Positions 33,544-41,858 of a stretch of 64,000 nucleotides of DNA are shown in pieces (positions within the stretch are counted from its first letter, which is position 1; every line of letters begins with the position of its first letter). Both the position numbers and the translations under genes were made by a program. Under the pieces are notes generated by a model. That model did no database searches. It was given only the letters and a program-made list of their open reading frames with translations, and had not been told where the DNA came from. This DNA comes from Nonomuraea coxensis DSM 45129 (GTDB lineage: Bacteria; Actinomycetota; Actinomycetes; Streptosporangiales; Streptosporangiaceae). Location of the stretch: contig NZ_CP068985.1 in the NCBI RefSeq assembly GCF_019397265.1, positions 1,240,001-1,304,000 on the forward strand, read 5' to 3'.

Positions 33544-35160
33544 ATGGCACCACAAACGGGGGCAAAGTACGCCTATCTTCAGCCGGAGCAGCCCGCAAGG
33601 CGGCGCCGGCGCCGCTGGCCCTGGCTGCTCGCCGTGCTCCTGGTCCCGCTCGTGGCCGCGGGCGGCGTGATCTGGGCACTGCGCACCGAAGGGTCGGCCG
33701 AGGAGACCGCCGACCGCTACCTCGCGGCCTGGAGCGAGCCGGACCACGCCGCCATGCGGGAGCTCGTCGCCGACCCGCCCGCCGACTTCGAGGAGCGGCT
33801 CCAGCGGTTCCGTACCGATCTCAAAATCACCCAGGCGACGTTCCACCGGCCGATCTCCACCGGGCCCTTCGCCGACAACGGGCCGGACGACGAGGGCTAC
33901 CTGAGCTTCACCGCGAGGCTGTCCGGCGTGCGCGACTGGAGGTACGACGGCCGGCTGCGCCTGGTCGAGCGCGGCGGCGCGTGGAAGGTCGCCTGGACGC
34001 CCGCCGCCCTGCACCCGCTGCTCGCCACCCCGGGCCGCTCCCTGCGCGCGGTGAGCGAGAAGGGCGAGCCGCCGCAGGTGCTGGCCGCCGACGGCACGCC
34101 CGTCAGCACCCCGGACGCGCCCGGCTCGGTGCAGCAGCTCGTCGAGGGCGTCAAGCAGGCCCACCCCGACCGTTTCAAGGTCCGCGACCGCGTGCGCATC
34201 GACCTCTACCAGGGGGACGAGCGGGTGCGGACCGTCGTGCCCGCCGACGGCGTACGGCCCGTCAAGACCACCCTCGACCTCGCCGTCCACCGGGCGGGCG
34301 CGGCGGCGCTGGAGGACGTCACCCAGCCGGCCTCGCTCGTGGCGCTGCGGGCCTCCACGGGGGAGATCCTGGCCGTGGTCAACAAGCCGGGCGGGTTCAA
34401 CCGGGCGCTGCTCGGGAAGTACCCGCCGGGTTCGACGTTCAAGGTCGTGACGGCGTCGGCGCTGGTCGCGGGCGGCGTCAAACCGGGGCAGCGGGTCGCC
34501 TGCCCGGCCGAGAAGAACATCGGCGGCTTCCCGTTCCACAACGCCGGGTTCGAGGACTTCGGGACGCTGACGTTCCGCGAGGCGTTCGCGCACTCGTGCA
34601 ACACGACGTTCGGCGAGATGAGCGTGACCTCGCTCGGCGGGGGGCGGCTGGGGGAAGTCGCGCGCAGCTTCGGGTTCGGCACGCCGATCATGCCCGGCGT
34701 GCCCGCCGTGCGGGCCGAGTTCCCCGACCCCAAGGACGACACCGACCTCGCCTCCGCCTCCATCGGCCAGGGGCGGGTGCTGGCGAGCCCGCTCAACATG
34801 GCCTCCGTCGCCGCCGCCATCGCGTCGGGGGCGTGGATCCCGCCCCGCCTCGTGCTGGATGAGCACAACGCGGGCCATGACCGCCGGCCCCGGCCGCTGG
34901 AGCCCGCCGTGGCGGACGCCCTGCGCACCCTCATGCCCGCCGTCGTCACCGACGGGACCGCGCAGGCCGTACGGTTCCCGGCCGGCACCGCGGGCAAGAC
35001 CGGCACAGCCGAGTACGGCTCGGGAGAGGAGCCGCCCGCCCACTCGTGGTTCATCGGCTACAAGGGGGACGTGGCCTTCGCCGTCATCGCCGAGGGCGGG
35101 GGCGCCGGCTCCGCGGTGGCGGCGCCGGCCGCCGCCCGCTTCCTGCGGGCCCTCGGCTGA
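33544..35160 (+). CDS. Penicillin-binding protein, class B-type transpeptidase with NTF2-like domain
   Basis: 538 residues. A basic N-terminus is followed by one membrane anchor (WPWLLAVLLVPLVAAGGVIWAL). Residues ~50-150 are a MecA_N/NTF2-like domain (ETADRYLAAWSEPDHAAM). The transpeptidase domain has all three motifs: Ser297-Thr-Phe-Lys300 in PPGSTFKVVTA, SCN at 351-353 and KTG at 485-487 in AGKTGTAEYG. It crosslinks peptidoglycan outside the membrane. ATG 33544 lacks a ribosome site. It is the active counterpart of the motif-less paralogue at 55658. No genes for cell division lie beside it, so a specialised or stress role is possible. Confidence 0.9.
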   Translation: MAPQTGAKYAYLQPEQPARRRRRRWPWLLAVLLVPLVAAGGVIWALRTEGSAEETADRYLAAWSEPDHAAMRELVADPPADFEERLQRFRTDLKITQATFHRPISTGPFADNGPDDEGYLSFTARLSGVRDWRYDGRLRLVERGGAWKVAWTPAALHPLLATPGRSLRAVSEKGEPPQVLAADGTPVSTPDAPGSVQQLVEGVKQAHPDRFKVRDRVRIDLYQGDERVRTVVPADGVRPVKTTLDLAVHRAGAAALEDVTQPASLVALRASTGEILAVVNKPGGFNRALLGKYPPGSTFKVVTASALVAGGVKPGQRVACPAEKNIGGFPFHNAGFEDFGTLTFREAFAHSCNTTFGEMSVTSLGGGRLGEVARSFGFGTPIMPGVPAVRAEFPDPKDDTDLASASIGQGRVLASPLNMASVAAAIASGAWIPPRLVLDEHNAGHDRRPRPLEPAVADALRTLMPAVVTDGTAQAVRFPAGTAGKTGTAEYGSGEEPPAHSWFIGYKGDVAFAVIAEGGGAGSAVAAPAAARFLRALG

Positions 35161-35162
35161 GG

Positions 35163-35882
35163 TCAGCCCGCCTTGCGGGAGGCGGAGGCGGTGAGGGCGG
35201 CGACGGCGTTGACGACCTCGGAGGCGTCGGAGAGGTCGGGGAGCACCAGGTCGGCGCCGGCCTCCCGGAGCTCGGCGGCCGTCGAGCGGCCGGAGGCGAC
35301 GCCGATCATCGCCGCCCCGCCGATCCTGGCCGCCTGGACGTCGCGGACGGAGTCGCCGATCACCACGGTGTTGTCCGCCGTGAAGGCGGTGCCGAGCCGC
35401 GCCTTGGCCCGCCCCTGGGCGACCTGGAGCAGCGTCGCCTTGGGGTAGGGCTCCTCGCCGTAACCGCCGAGCTCGAAGTCGACGAACTTGTCCAGCCCGA
35501 ACGCCTTCAGTTTGAGCACCGCGTTGCTCTTGATCGTCCCGGTCAGCACGGTCTGCGCCACGCCGTCCAGCCGGGACACGGCCCGCAGCGCGTCCTTGGC
35601 CCCGGCCATCGCCCGCCCCTCCTTGGCCAGCCGCCCCTTGCGCGCGGCGAAGGCCGTGGCCAGCGCGGCCAGGAACCCGGGCAGATGCTCGTCCTCGGCC
35701 CGCACCCCGTTGACGGCGAGCGTCTCGAAGACGATCTCGGAGTCGGGCCGGCCCATGGGCGGGACGAGCTTGACCAGCGGGCGGCCGGTCACGGCGCGGA
35801 ACGCCTCGGCGTAGGCGTCTCTGGTCACGATGGCGACGTCGACCAGCGTCAGGTCGACGTTCCACAGCACAAGGCGGTTGAT
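35163..35882 (-). CDS. HAD-superfamily hydrolase with Asn at the nucleophile position
   Basis: About 239 residues with a phosphoglycolate-phosphatase-like plan: motif II TVLTGTIKSN, motif III Lys in GEEPYPKATLL, motif IV VVIGDSVRDVQAA. Motif I reads LVLWNVDLTLVDV, so the first Asp of DxDxT is Asn; the second Asp is kept. The strand reads AAC there without ambiguity. The start is unclear: a strong GGAGG (35888-35892) is spaced 5 nt from an ATC at 35882, and the downstream GTG 35870 is too far. A TTG at 35909 also opens the frame. If the annotation is right, the enzyme may be inactive or use deamidation. It is convergent with the PBP gene, 2 nt apart. Confidence 0.8.
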   Translation of the reverse strand: MNRLVLWNVDLTLVDVAIVTRDAYAEAFRAVTGRPLVKLVPPMGRPDSEIVFETLAVNGVRAEDEHLPGFLAALATAFAARKGRLAKEGRAMAGAKDALRAVSRLDGVAQTVLTGTIKSNAVLKLKAFGLDKFVDFELGGYGEEPYPKATLLQVAQGRAKARLGTAFTADNTVVIGDSVRDVQAARIGGAAMIGVASGRSTAAELREAGADLVLPDLSDASEVVNAVAALTASASRKAG

Positions 35883-35966
35883 GGCAGCCTCCTGGAAGGA
35901 ACACTGCAAGGGTAAGGGCGGCGCGCCCGCGAGGCCCGCCGTCCCGCGGATTTCCGTAGGCCCGGG

Positions 35967-36593
35967 TCAGGCGAAGTCGAGGGCGGCGGCCAGCGTGTCG
36001 ACCACCGGCAGCCCGGTGCCCTCCAGCTCGGCCCTGGTGGACATGCCGCCGGTGTAGAGCACGGCGCGCGCGCCCACGTGGCGGGCGGCGAGCCCGTCGT
36101 CCACGCTGTCGCCGATCACCAGCACCTCGGCGGGGTCGACGTCGAGCGCCTGGATGTGCGCGGCCATGTGGGCGGCCTTCTCGCCGCCGGTGGCGCCGTG
36201 CAGCCCGTCGATCCGGGTGAAGTGCCGGGTGATGCCGAACGCGTCCACCTTCGGCACCAGGTGCGTGTGCGAGGCCATCGAGCAGAGCGACTGGGTGCCG
36301 GTCCAGCCGGTGAGCACCGTCTCGGCGTCGGCGGCGAGCCCGCAGATCTCGCTGAGCCGGAAGTAGTGCTCGTGGAAGCCCTCGTCGAGCAGCTCCCACT
36401 CGCCCTCGTTCAGAGGCCGGCCGAGCAGGCGCTCGTAGGCGACCCAGATGGGCCGGGTGTAGACGGCGCGGAAGCCGTCGGCGGTCAGGGCGGGCAGCGC
36501 GTACGCCTTGAAGACCTCGTTGGTGGCCCCGACCACGGCGTCGATGTCGTGGAACAGCGTGCCGTTCCAGTCCCAAATGATGTGTTTCGTCAT
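35967..36593 (-). CDS. HAD-family hydrolase, phosphatase-like
   Basis: 208 residues with all catalytic motifs: HIIWDWNGTLFHD supplies the nucleophile Asp and the acid/base position, TGTQS is motif II, and VLVIGDSVDDGLAA is motif IV. It likely dephosphorylates a small phosphometabolite. ATG 36593 (MTKHIIWDWNG) is a clean start. A 57-bp region separates it from the next HAD gene on the same strand. The two HAD proteins are only distantly similar, so this is not a recent duplication. Confidence 0.88.
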   Translation of the reverse strand: MTKHIIWDWNGTLFHDIDAVVGATNEVFKAYALPALTADGFRAVYTRPIWVAYERLLGRPLNEGEWELLDEGFHEHYFRLSEICGLAADAETVLTGWTGTQSLCSMASHTHLVPKVDAFGITRHFTRIDGLHGATGGEKAAHMAAHIQALDVDPAEVLVIGDSVDDGLAARHVGARAVLYTGGMSTRAELEGTGLPVVDTLAAALDFA

Positions 36594-36678
36594 TTGGCGG
36601 CCAGCCTATGCCCCGGGGCCGACATTCTCGTGCGAGGGCCCCGGGCCACGACCGTCCGGCCGCGGCCCGGGGTGATGC

Positions 36679-37128
36679 TCAGCCGCAGGCCTTGGAGGTG
36701 GCGCCGGAGCCGTTCTGGCCGCCCCGGCCGCCGTTCCACTGCACGGTGACGCTGCCCCACGCGCAGACGTTGTTGGCGTAGAGCATGTTGCCCCAGTGCC
36801 GGCCGCCGTTGCCCTTCTTGAAGCGGAAGGTGTCGCTGGCGCCGTTGCGGTAGACGCGGATGGTGCCCGACGCGGAGGAGGCCGTGAAGATCTCCGTCCA
36901 GTTCGTCTTGCACTTGCCCGACCACATGAGCTTGATCGTGCCCACCTTGCCGTTGGCCCGGCTGTTGATCGCGGCGGTGCGCACGACGCGCGCCGAGTTG
37001 CCGCAGCCGGTGCGGTACGGGTCCTGGTGGTCGTAGGGCTTCAGCGCGGCCTGTGCGTGGGCTGGGGAGCCCGCCAGGAGGGTGACCGCCGCGGCCCCGA
37101 TCGCGGTCGCCGCTACGCGAAGCTTCAC
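36679..37128 (-). CDS. Secreted DUF2690-type protein
   Basis: 149 residues with a signal peptide (MKLRVAATAIGAAAVTLLAG, cleavage after AHA). The mature part has the DUF2690 plan: DPYRTGCGNSARVV, a central IKLMWSGKCKTNWTEIF block and two more cysteines near the C-terminus, giving probable disulfides. Function of the family is unknown; proteins of this kind are exported by many actinomycetes. The gene stands alone, with an AAGTGAAGC-type start region. It is separated from neighbours by 85-90 bp on each side. Confidence 0.75.
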   Translation of the reverse strand: MKLRVAATAIGAAAVTLLAGSPAHAQAALKPYDHQDPYRTGCGNSARVVRTAAINSRANGKVGTIKLMWSGKCKTNWTEIFTASSASGTIRVYRNGASDTFRFKKGNGGRHWGNMLYANNVCAWGSVTVQWNGGRGGQNGSGATSKACG

Positions 37129-37217
37129 TTGGAATCGACTCCTCGTGTCAAAAAACAGTGCTGCGTCGGGACATTAGCGAGAATCCGCGCGGAACGGTCA
37201 AGATTTTGTGATCTTTG

Positions 37218-37727
37218 TCATGATCGCAACAGGTCGGGGATCTCCTGGGTGGCGTACCACATGAGTTCGTGGGCCTCCGCCCCGTCCACCGTGAACCGGG
37301 CGTCGTCGTCGCCCTCGTCGGCGGCGGGCAGCGCGGCGAGCGCGGCCTCGATGTCGGCGGTGGCCCCCACGTCGTCGATGTGGACGGCGGCCACCTTGGT
37401 CATCGGCACCGCCTGCGCGAGCCGGACGCGGGCGCGTTCCTCCAGGTCTGCGCCGGCTCTGGCGGTGCCCTCCGGCACCTCGGCGGCGATCACCACCCGG
37501 CGCGGCGGCGCCTGGACGCCGTCGGCGCGGTCGGCCGCCAGCAGGCGCAGCGAGGCACGGGCGGCCTCGGTCAGCGCCACGTACTCGAGCTCCTCGGTGT
37601 CGCCCGAGGCGTACCACTCGGTCAGCGCGGGGGTCACCGCGTAGCCGGTCAGCGGGGCCGGGCCCAGCTCTCCCAGCTTGACCGCGGTGGCCAGGGCCGG
37701 GAGGGTGCACGGCAGATAGACGCGCAT
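37218..37727 (-). CDS. DUF6912 family protein
   Basis: 169 residues. Characteristic blocks are MRVYLPCTLPALATAV, YAVTPALTEWYASGDTEELE, AARASLRLLAADR and RRVVIAAEVPE. No membrane segment, signal peptide or catalytic motif is visible; it is an acidic cytoplasmic protein of unknown role that is common in actinobacteria. ATG 37727 follows GAAAGG by 6 nt; the GTG 37730 would overlap that site. It lies 56 nt after the HAD gene at 37783 on the same strand, so the two may be cotranscribed. Confidence 0.75.
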   Translation of the reverse strand: MRVYLPCTLPALATAVKLGELGPAPLTGYAVTPALTEWYASGDTEELEYVALTEAARASLRLLAADRADGVQAPPRRVVIAAEVPEGTARAGADLEERARVRLAQAVPMTKVAAVHIDDVGATADIEAALAALPAADEGDDDARFTVDGAEAHELMWYATQEIPDLLRS

Positions 37728-37782
37728 CACGAACCTTTCGTGCTTCAGGCCGCCGGGAACGGCCCGGCGTGCAGGGCACCTA

Positions 37783-38436
37783 TCATGCCCGCCGCAGCGT
37801 GAGGCGGAGGAGAGACTCGAGTTCCGCGATGGTCGTGTCCGGGTCGCGGTGGTGGATCCCGGCCATGCCGAGGGCCCGCGCGGCCGTGATGTTGGCTTCG
37901 ATGTCGTCGATGAACACGCACTCCGCGCCGGGCAGCCCGATCAGGGTGAGCGCGTGGTGGAAGATGCGCGGCTCGGGCTTGCGCATGCCGACCTCGCCGG
38001 AGATGACCACGGCGTCGAAGATGTCGTCCCAGCCGTCGCGCTGGTAGGTGTGGGACCAGGAGTTGGAGACCAGGCAGGTCCTGACGCCCTGGGCGCGGAC
38101 GTCGCGCAGCATGTCGTGCATCGCCTCGACCCGCTCGAACCCGGCGAACATGCGCTCCAGCAGCCCGTCGGCGACCGGCGGCACCCCGTCCAGGGTGAGC
38201 AGGCGGGCGGCGAGGTCGCGCTCGAACGCGGGCCCGTCGAGCTCGCCGCGCTCCAGGGCGTGGACGGCGTTCTCGCCCGCGCCCTCGCCGTAGGCGTGGT
38301 CGATCATCTCGCGCATGACGGAGCGGTAGTGCGCGCCGTCGATCCGGTCCGCCTCGATCCACTTGGCGATGGAGTCGGCGAGGCTGGTCGTGAGCACCCC
38401 GCCCCAGTCGATCAGCACACCCGTGACCACGGCCAC
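37783..38436 (-). CDS. HAD-IA family hydrolase
   Basis: 217 residues. Motif I is LIDWGGVLTTS, the DxGGV variant seen in epoxide-hydrolase-N and related HAD-IA enzymes. Motif II is CLVSNSWSHTY, motif III the Lys of GMRKPEPRIFHHAL, motif IV VFIDDIEANI. All catalytic residues are present. Substrate unknown. Start ATG/GTG 38436 (MAVVTGVLIDWGG) is placed by homologous N-termini of the family. It precedes the DUF6912 gene. Confidence 0.88.
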   Translation of the reverse strand: MAVVTGVLIDWGGVLTTSLADSIAKWIEADRIDGAHYRSVMREMIDHAYGEGAGENAVHALERGELDGPAFERDLAARLLTLDGVPPVADGLLERMFAGFERVEAMHDMLRDVRAQGVRTCLVSNSWSHTYQRDGWDDIFDAVVISGEVGMRKPEPRIFHHALTLIGLPGAECVFIDDIEANITAARALGMAGIHHRDPDTTIAELESLLRLTLRRA

Positions 38437-38506
38437 CTCCAGCTCGAACTCCGTTCTAGAATAGGACGTCCTCGGAAATGGCGATAAATCAGGCTAAGTT
38501 GCCAGG

Positions 38507-39145
38507 TCAGGAGGCGTCGAGGCCCAGCAACGGCAGGCACGGGCCGAGGTTGCGGATCTCGATGCCCGGGGTCTCGCTCCAGTCCTCGGCGGCCAGCCGG
38601 AAGCGCTGGGTGACGACCGGCTCGCCCTTGCGGGCGTGCATCCTGATGCCGTCCTCGCGGTAGCCGAGCTTGCGCGTGACCGCGAGCGAGGCGTGATTGT
38701 CCTCGAACGCCTCCGTCACCGCGTGGCGCGCGCCGAGCCCGGCGAAGGCCAGGTGCAGGACGGCCGCCCGCATCTCGGTGCCGATGCCCTGGCCGTGGAA
38801 GCGCCGGCCGAGCCAGGAGCCGGTGCCCGCCTCGCGGGTGACGGCGAAGTCCTTGCCCTGGATCCCCTGGGTGCCGATGACCTGGCCCTCGTACAGGACG
38901 GCGAACTCCAGCGCCCAGTCGTCGGCGGTCAGCGCGCCCCAGGCGCGGAAGTGGTACTGCGCGGTCCTCCGGGCCCGCTCGGCGGGGTCGCCGTCCGTCC
39001 AGGGGAACAGGAACGGCATGAAGCCGTCCTCGTGAATGCCCTCGGCGGCGCGGTCGCCCAGCTCGTCGAGATCCTCCAGGGACGGGACGCGCAGCACGAG
39101 GCGCGGCGTCGTGATGGACAGGTCGAAAAACGGCCAGTTACGCAT
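38507..39145 (-). CDS. GNAT-family N-acetyltransferase, RimJ/RimL-like
   Basis: 212 residues. The N-terminus RLVLRVPSLEDLDEL is typical of the RimJ/RimL branch, and the acetyl-CoA-binding motif is GSWLGRRFHGQGIGTEMRAAVLHLAF, followed by AVTEAFEDNHASLAVTRKLGY. It would acetylate an N-terminal amino group or a small-molecule amine. ATG 39145 is clear. It is divergent from the L,D-transpeptidase gene, with no functional link visible. Confidence 0.88.
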   Translation of the reverse strand: MRNWPFFDLSITTPRLVLRVPSLEDLDELGDRAAEGIHEDGFMPFLFPWTDGDPAERARRTAQYHFRAWGALTADDWALEFAVLYEGQVIGTQGIQGKDFAVTREAGTGSWLGRRFHGQGIGTEMRAAVLHLAFAGLGARHAVTEAFEDNHASLAVTRKLGYREDGIRMHARKGEPVVTQRFRLAAEDWSETPGIEIRNLGPCLPLLGLDAS

Positions 39146-39237
39146 ACCGCCACATCTTCCCCGAGCAGATAGGAGGATCGCGACTTATTTTCCGAAGCCA
39201 GAAGGTGCTTATTCGATGATTCGGGTACGCGCGCTAT

Positions 39238-39981
39238 ATGAAGACTAAGGTACGGGGAATAGCCGCTCTCATCCTGCTATGCGGTTTTTCAACGGTGATG
39301 AGTGCGCCGGCCGCGGCGGACGAGGAAGCGGAGGAGGAAACGGCTTCCGTGACCGTTCTGCGGCCCGGCGACCGCGGCGAGGAGGTCAGGGCGCTGCAGC
39401 GCCGCCTCCACCAGGGCGGCTTCTACTTCGGCCGGTACAACGGCGTCTACGACGAGCAGACCAAGTTCGCCGTCTGGGCGTTGCAGAAGACCCGCAGGAT
39501 GATGCCGAGGGGCGCGGTCGGCCCCGAGGTGTGGAAGGCGCTGGACCGGCGCTCGCGCCAGCGGCCCCTCGTGCCCAGGGGTGCCGCGAACCGGGTCGAG
39601 GTGGACCTGAGCTACCAGCTCCTCACCGTCTACCGCAACCGCCGCCCCGTGCTCACCTCGCACATCTCCTCGGGCGCCGAGGTGCGCTACTGCAAGGACG
39701 GTCGCTGCGGGACCGCGATCACGCCGGTGGGCGACTTCCGGGTCACCAGCCGCGCGCCCGGCTGGACGACCGGGCGGCTGGGCTCGATGTTCAACTCGCT
39801 CTACTTCGTCGGCGGGATCGCCCTGCACGGCTCGACGCAGGTGCCGCTGCGGCCGGCCTCGCACGGCTGCGTCCGGGTGCCGATAACGGTCTCCAAGCGG
39901 CTGTTCGAGCTGGTCAAGATCGGCGATCCGGTGTACGTGCGCGGCAAGATCTACCGGCAGAAACGGCATCACCGGAACTAA
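39238..39981 (+). CDS. L,D-transpeptidase with peptidoglycan-binding domain
   Basis: 247 residues. A signal peptide (VRGIAALILLCGFSTVMSAPAAA) is followed by a PG_binding_1 domain (LRPGDRGEEVRALQRRLHQG, YNGVYDEQTKFAVW) and a YkuD catalytic domain. The active-site motif is ALHGSTQVPLRPASHGCVRVP, in which the Cys is the nucleophile. It makes 3-3 crosslinks or attaches groups to the cell wall. ATG 39238 lies in a short AT-rich leader without a strong ribosome site. A basic tail (YRQKRHHRN) ends it. Confidence 0.92.
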   Translation: MKTKVRGIAALILLCGFSTVMSAPAAADEEAEEETASVTVLRPGDRGEEVRALQRRLHQGGFYFGRYNGVYDEQTKFAVWALQKTRRMMPRGAVGPEVWKALDRRSRQRPLVPRGAANRVEVDLSYQLLTVYRNRRPVLTSHISSGAEVRYCKDGRCGTAITPVGDFRVTSRAPGWTTGRLGSMFNSLYFVGGIALHGSTQVPLRPASHGCVRVPITVSKRLFELVKIGDPVYVRGKIYRQKRHHRN

Positions 39982-40133
39982 TTCACATACGCATTTTCCG
40001 CGAAATAATCGGACATGTTGGCGTCTATTGTCGCGGCCCGTCTGGCCCATTCCTTGAACCGCCACCCGGCGAGCGCGCGGCGTACGGGCGGTGGCAAAAG
40101 GCCGGGCCACCGCCCGCCACCACCACCACCCGC

Positions 40134-40210
40134 CATGCGCCGTGCGCCACCCGCCATGCGCCGTGCGCCATGCGCCGTGCGCCGTGCGTCATGCGCCGTG
40201 CGTCATGCGT
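40134..40210. repeat. Array of eleven 7-bp repeats (CATGCGC / CGTGCGC)
   Basis: Exactly 77 bp made of eleven heptamers: CATGCGC, CGTGCGC, CACCCGC, CATGCGC, CGTGCGC, CATGCGC, CGTGCGC, CGTGCGT, CATGCGC, CGTGCGT, CATGCGT. Each heptamer alternates pyrimidine and purine. It begins after a short CAC-rich run and ends 3 bp before the stop of the NuoF-like gene (40214), in the 232-bp space after the L,D-transpeptidase. Confidence 0.9.
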
Positions 40211-40213
40211 CCG

Positions 40214-41827
40214 TCAGCCGGCCGCGCCGCCTCCTGCGCCCGCCCGGGCCAGCCGGGGCACGCTCGCCGCCTTCATCACTCCGTCCTTGACCAGCCGGAG
40301 CGGGGACCCGGTCGACCTCGACGGGCCAGGCCCGTGCCCGTCCCCGGTCGTGCCGGCGAGGCGCAGGGCCAGCGCCGGGCACATGTCCACGGCCCGCCGC
40401 GCCTCCTTGGCCATCCACGCCGGCACGTTGCGGAACGACGGGAAGCCGTAGTCGTCCAGCTCGACGAACTCCGGCAGCAGGTGCGCGCACAGCCCGTGGC
40501 CCTGACAGCGCGACCAGTCCACCTCCAGGCGGTACTCCAGCTCGGCCGCGCGCTCGGGCATCGGCATGACGCCGCGCACCGGCCGCCCGCACGAGCCGTG
40601 CTCCAGGTGGAGCGCGATCTCCGCCTCGAAGGCGTCCAGCGCCGACAGCACGAACTTGGCCGTGCCGTCGGGGTGGAAGCACGCGCCCCGCCGCTCGACC
40701 AGCCGCACGGCCCGGCGTACCGCGTCCACCGAGCCGGACCCCTCGACCAGCGCGTTCATCAGCTTGGCGATGTCCGGCAGGCCGAGCCGGCAGGGGCCGC
40801 ACTGCCCGGCCGACTCTCCGGCCAGGTAGGACGCGACCCGGGCCGCCTCGCCCAGGGCGCACGTGGACTCGCCCAGCGGCACGATGATGCCCGCCCCGAG
40901 CGTGGCGCCGGCGGCCTTCATGCCCTCGCGCGAGATCACGGCCGTCTCGACCGCGTCGGCCGACAGCCACGCGCCGTGGTAGCCGCCGATCAGCACCCCG
41001 TCGCCGATGTCGGCCTCGCACATGGCGAGCACGTCGGCCAGCAGGGCGCCGGTCGGGGTCTCGATGACGGCCCCCTCGGCGGCGCCGCCGCTCACGGTGA
41101 GCAGGATCGTGCCCGGCTCCTTGGCGGTGCCGACGGCGGCGTACTTCTGGGGGCCGCACTCGGCCAGCAGCGCGAGCTGCGCGTACGTCTCGGTGTTGGA
41201 CAGCAGCGTCGGCAGCCCGTCCACGCCGCTCGTCGCGGCCCGCTTCTTGCGGCCCGGCGGGATGCCCTCCTCGCCGTTGACGGCCTTGACCAGCGCGCCG
41301 CCCTCGCCCGAGATGAAGCGCTCCTTGATGCCGACCACCCGGATCGGCACCCGGCTCTCGGCCCCGCCTGAGACGTTGGCCGCCCGGCGCTCGGCCACCG
41401 CGGCGGCGACGGACGCCTCGGCCACCTCGCCCCCGGCCGTCGCGACCACCACCTCCCTCGCCCCCAGGGCCTCGGCGGCCAGCACCGCGCCGTCGAGGAC
41501 GAGATGCGGGTTGCGGGTCAGCAGCATGGCGTCCTTCGAACTGGCCGGCTCGCCCTCGGCGCCGTTGACGAGCACGACGCTCTCGCCGTTCGAGCCGGCC
41601 GCGTCGGCCACGGCCCGCAGCTTGCGCGCGAACGGGAAGGCCGCGCCGCCGCGTCCGCGCATGTCCACCTCGTTGGCGTACGAGATGAGCTCGCCCAGTT
41701 CGCGCGGCTCCACGAGGCCGTGGAGGGTGCGGTGGGCGGGCAGGTCCAGTCGACGGCAGTGGTCCAGCCCGGCGGTCAGCCGGGCCGGACCCATGCGCAA
41801 CACCCTGGGCACTCTGGCCGGGATCAC
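40214..41827 (-). CDS. NuoF-like flavoprotein fused to a C-terminal ferredoxin
   Basis: 537 residues. The FMN/NADH-binding NuoF fold shows RGRGGAAFPFARKL, VNGAEGEPASSKD and the SLBB-like region with VSGGAAEGAVIETP. Next is the 4Fe-4S motif SAGQCGPCRLGLPD. The end is a small ferredoxin (DWSRCQGHGLCAHLLPEF and AVDMCPALAL) of the 3Fe-4S or 4Fe-4S type found beside P450s. No NuoE or NuoG partner is present. GTG 41827 follows AAGGAG at good spacing and comes 31 nt after the ferric-reductase-like membrane gene, so they form an electron-transfer pair from NAD(P)H or ferredoxin to a membrane cytochrome, or the reverse. Confidence 0.85.
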   Translation of the reverse strand: MIPARVPRVLRMGPARLTAGLDHCRRLDLPAHRTLHGLVEPRELGELISYANEVDMRGRGGAAFPFARKLRAVADAAGSNGESVVLVNGAEGEPASSKDAMLLTRNPHLVLDGAVLAAEALGAREVVVATAGGEVAEASVAAAVAERRAANVSGGAESRVPIRVVGIKERFISGEGGALVKAVNGEEGIPPGRKKRAATSGVDGLPTLLSNTETYAQLALLAECGPQKYAAVGTAKEPGTILLTVSGGAAEGAVIETPTGALLADVLAMCEADIGDGVLIGGYHGAWLSADAVETAVISREGMKAAGATLGAGIIVPLGESTCALGEAARVASYLAGESAGQCGPCRLGLPDIAKLMNALVEGSGSVDAVRRAVRLVERRGACFHPDGTAKFVLSALDAFEAEIALHLEHGSCGRPVRGVMPMPERAAELEYRLEVDWSRCQGHGLCAHLLPEFVELDDYGFPSFRNVPAWMAKEARRAVDMCPALALRLAGTTGDGHGPGPSRSTGSPLRLVKDGVMKAASVPRLARAGAGGGAAG

Positions 41828-41858
41828 GGTCGCTCCTTCGTGATGACAGTCGAGTTGC

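Noticed and set aside
40134..40210. CRISPR-like array
   Set aside because: The units are contiguous 7-mers without spacers and no cas genes occur.
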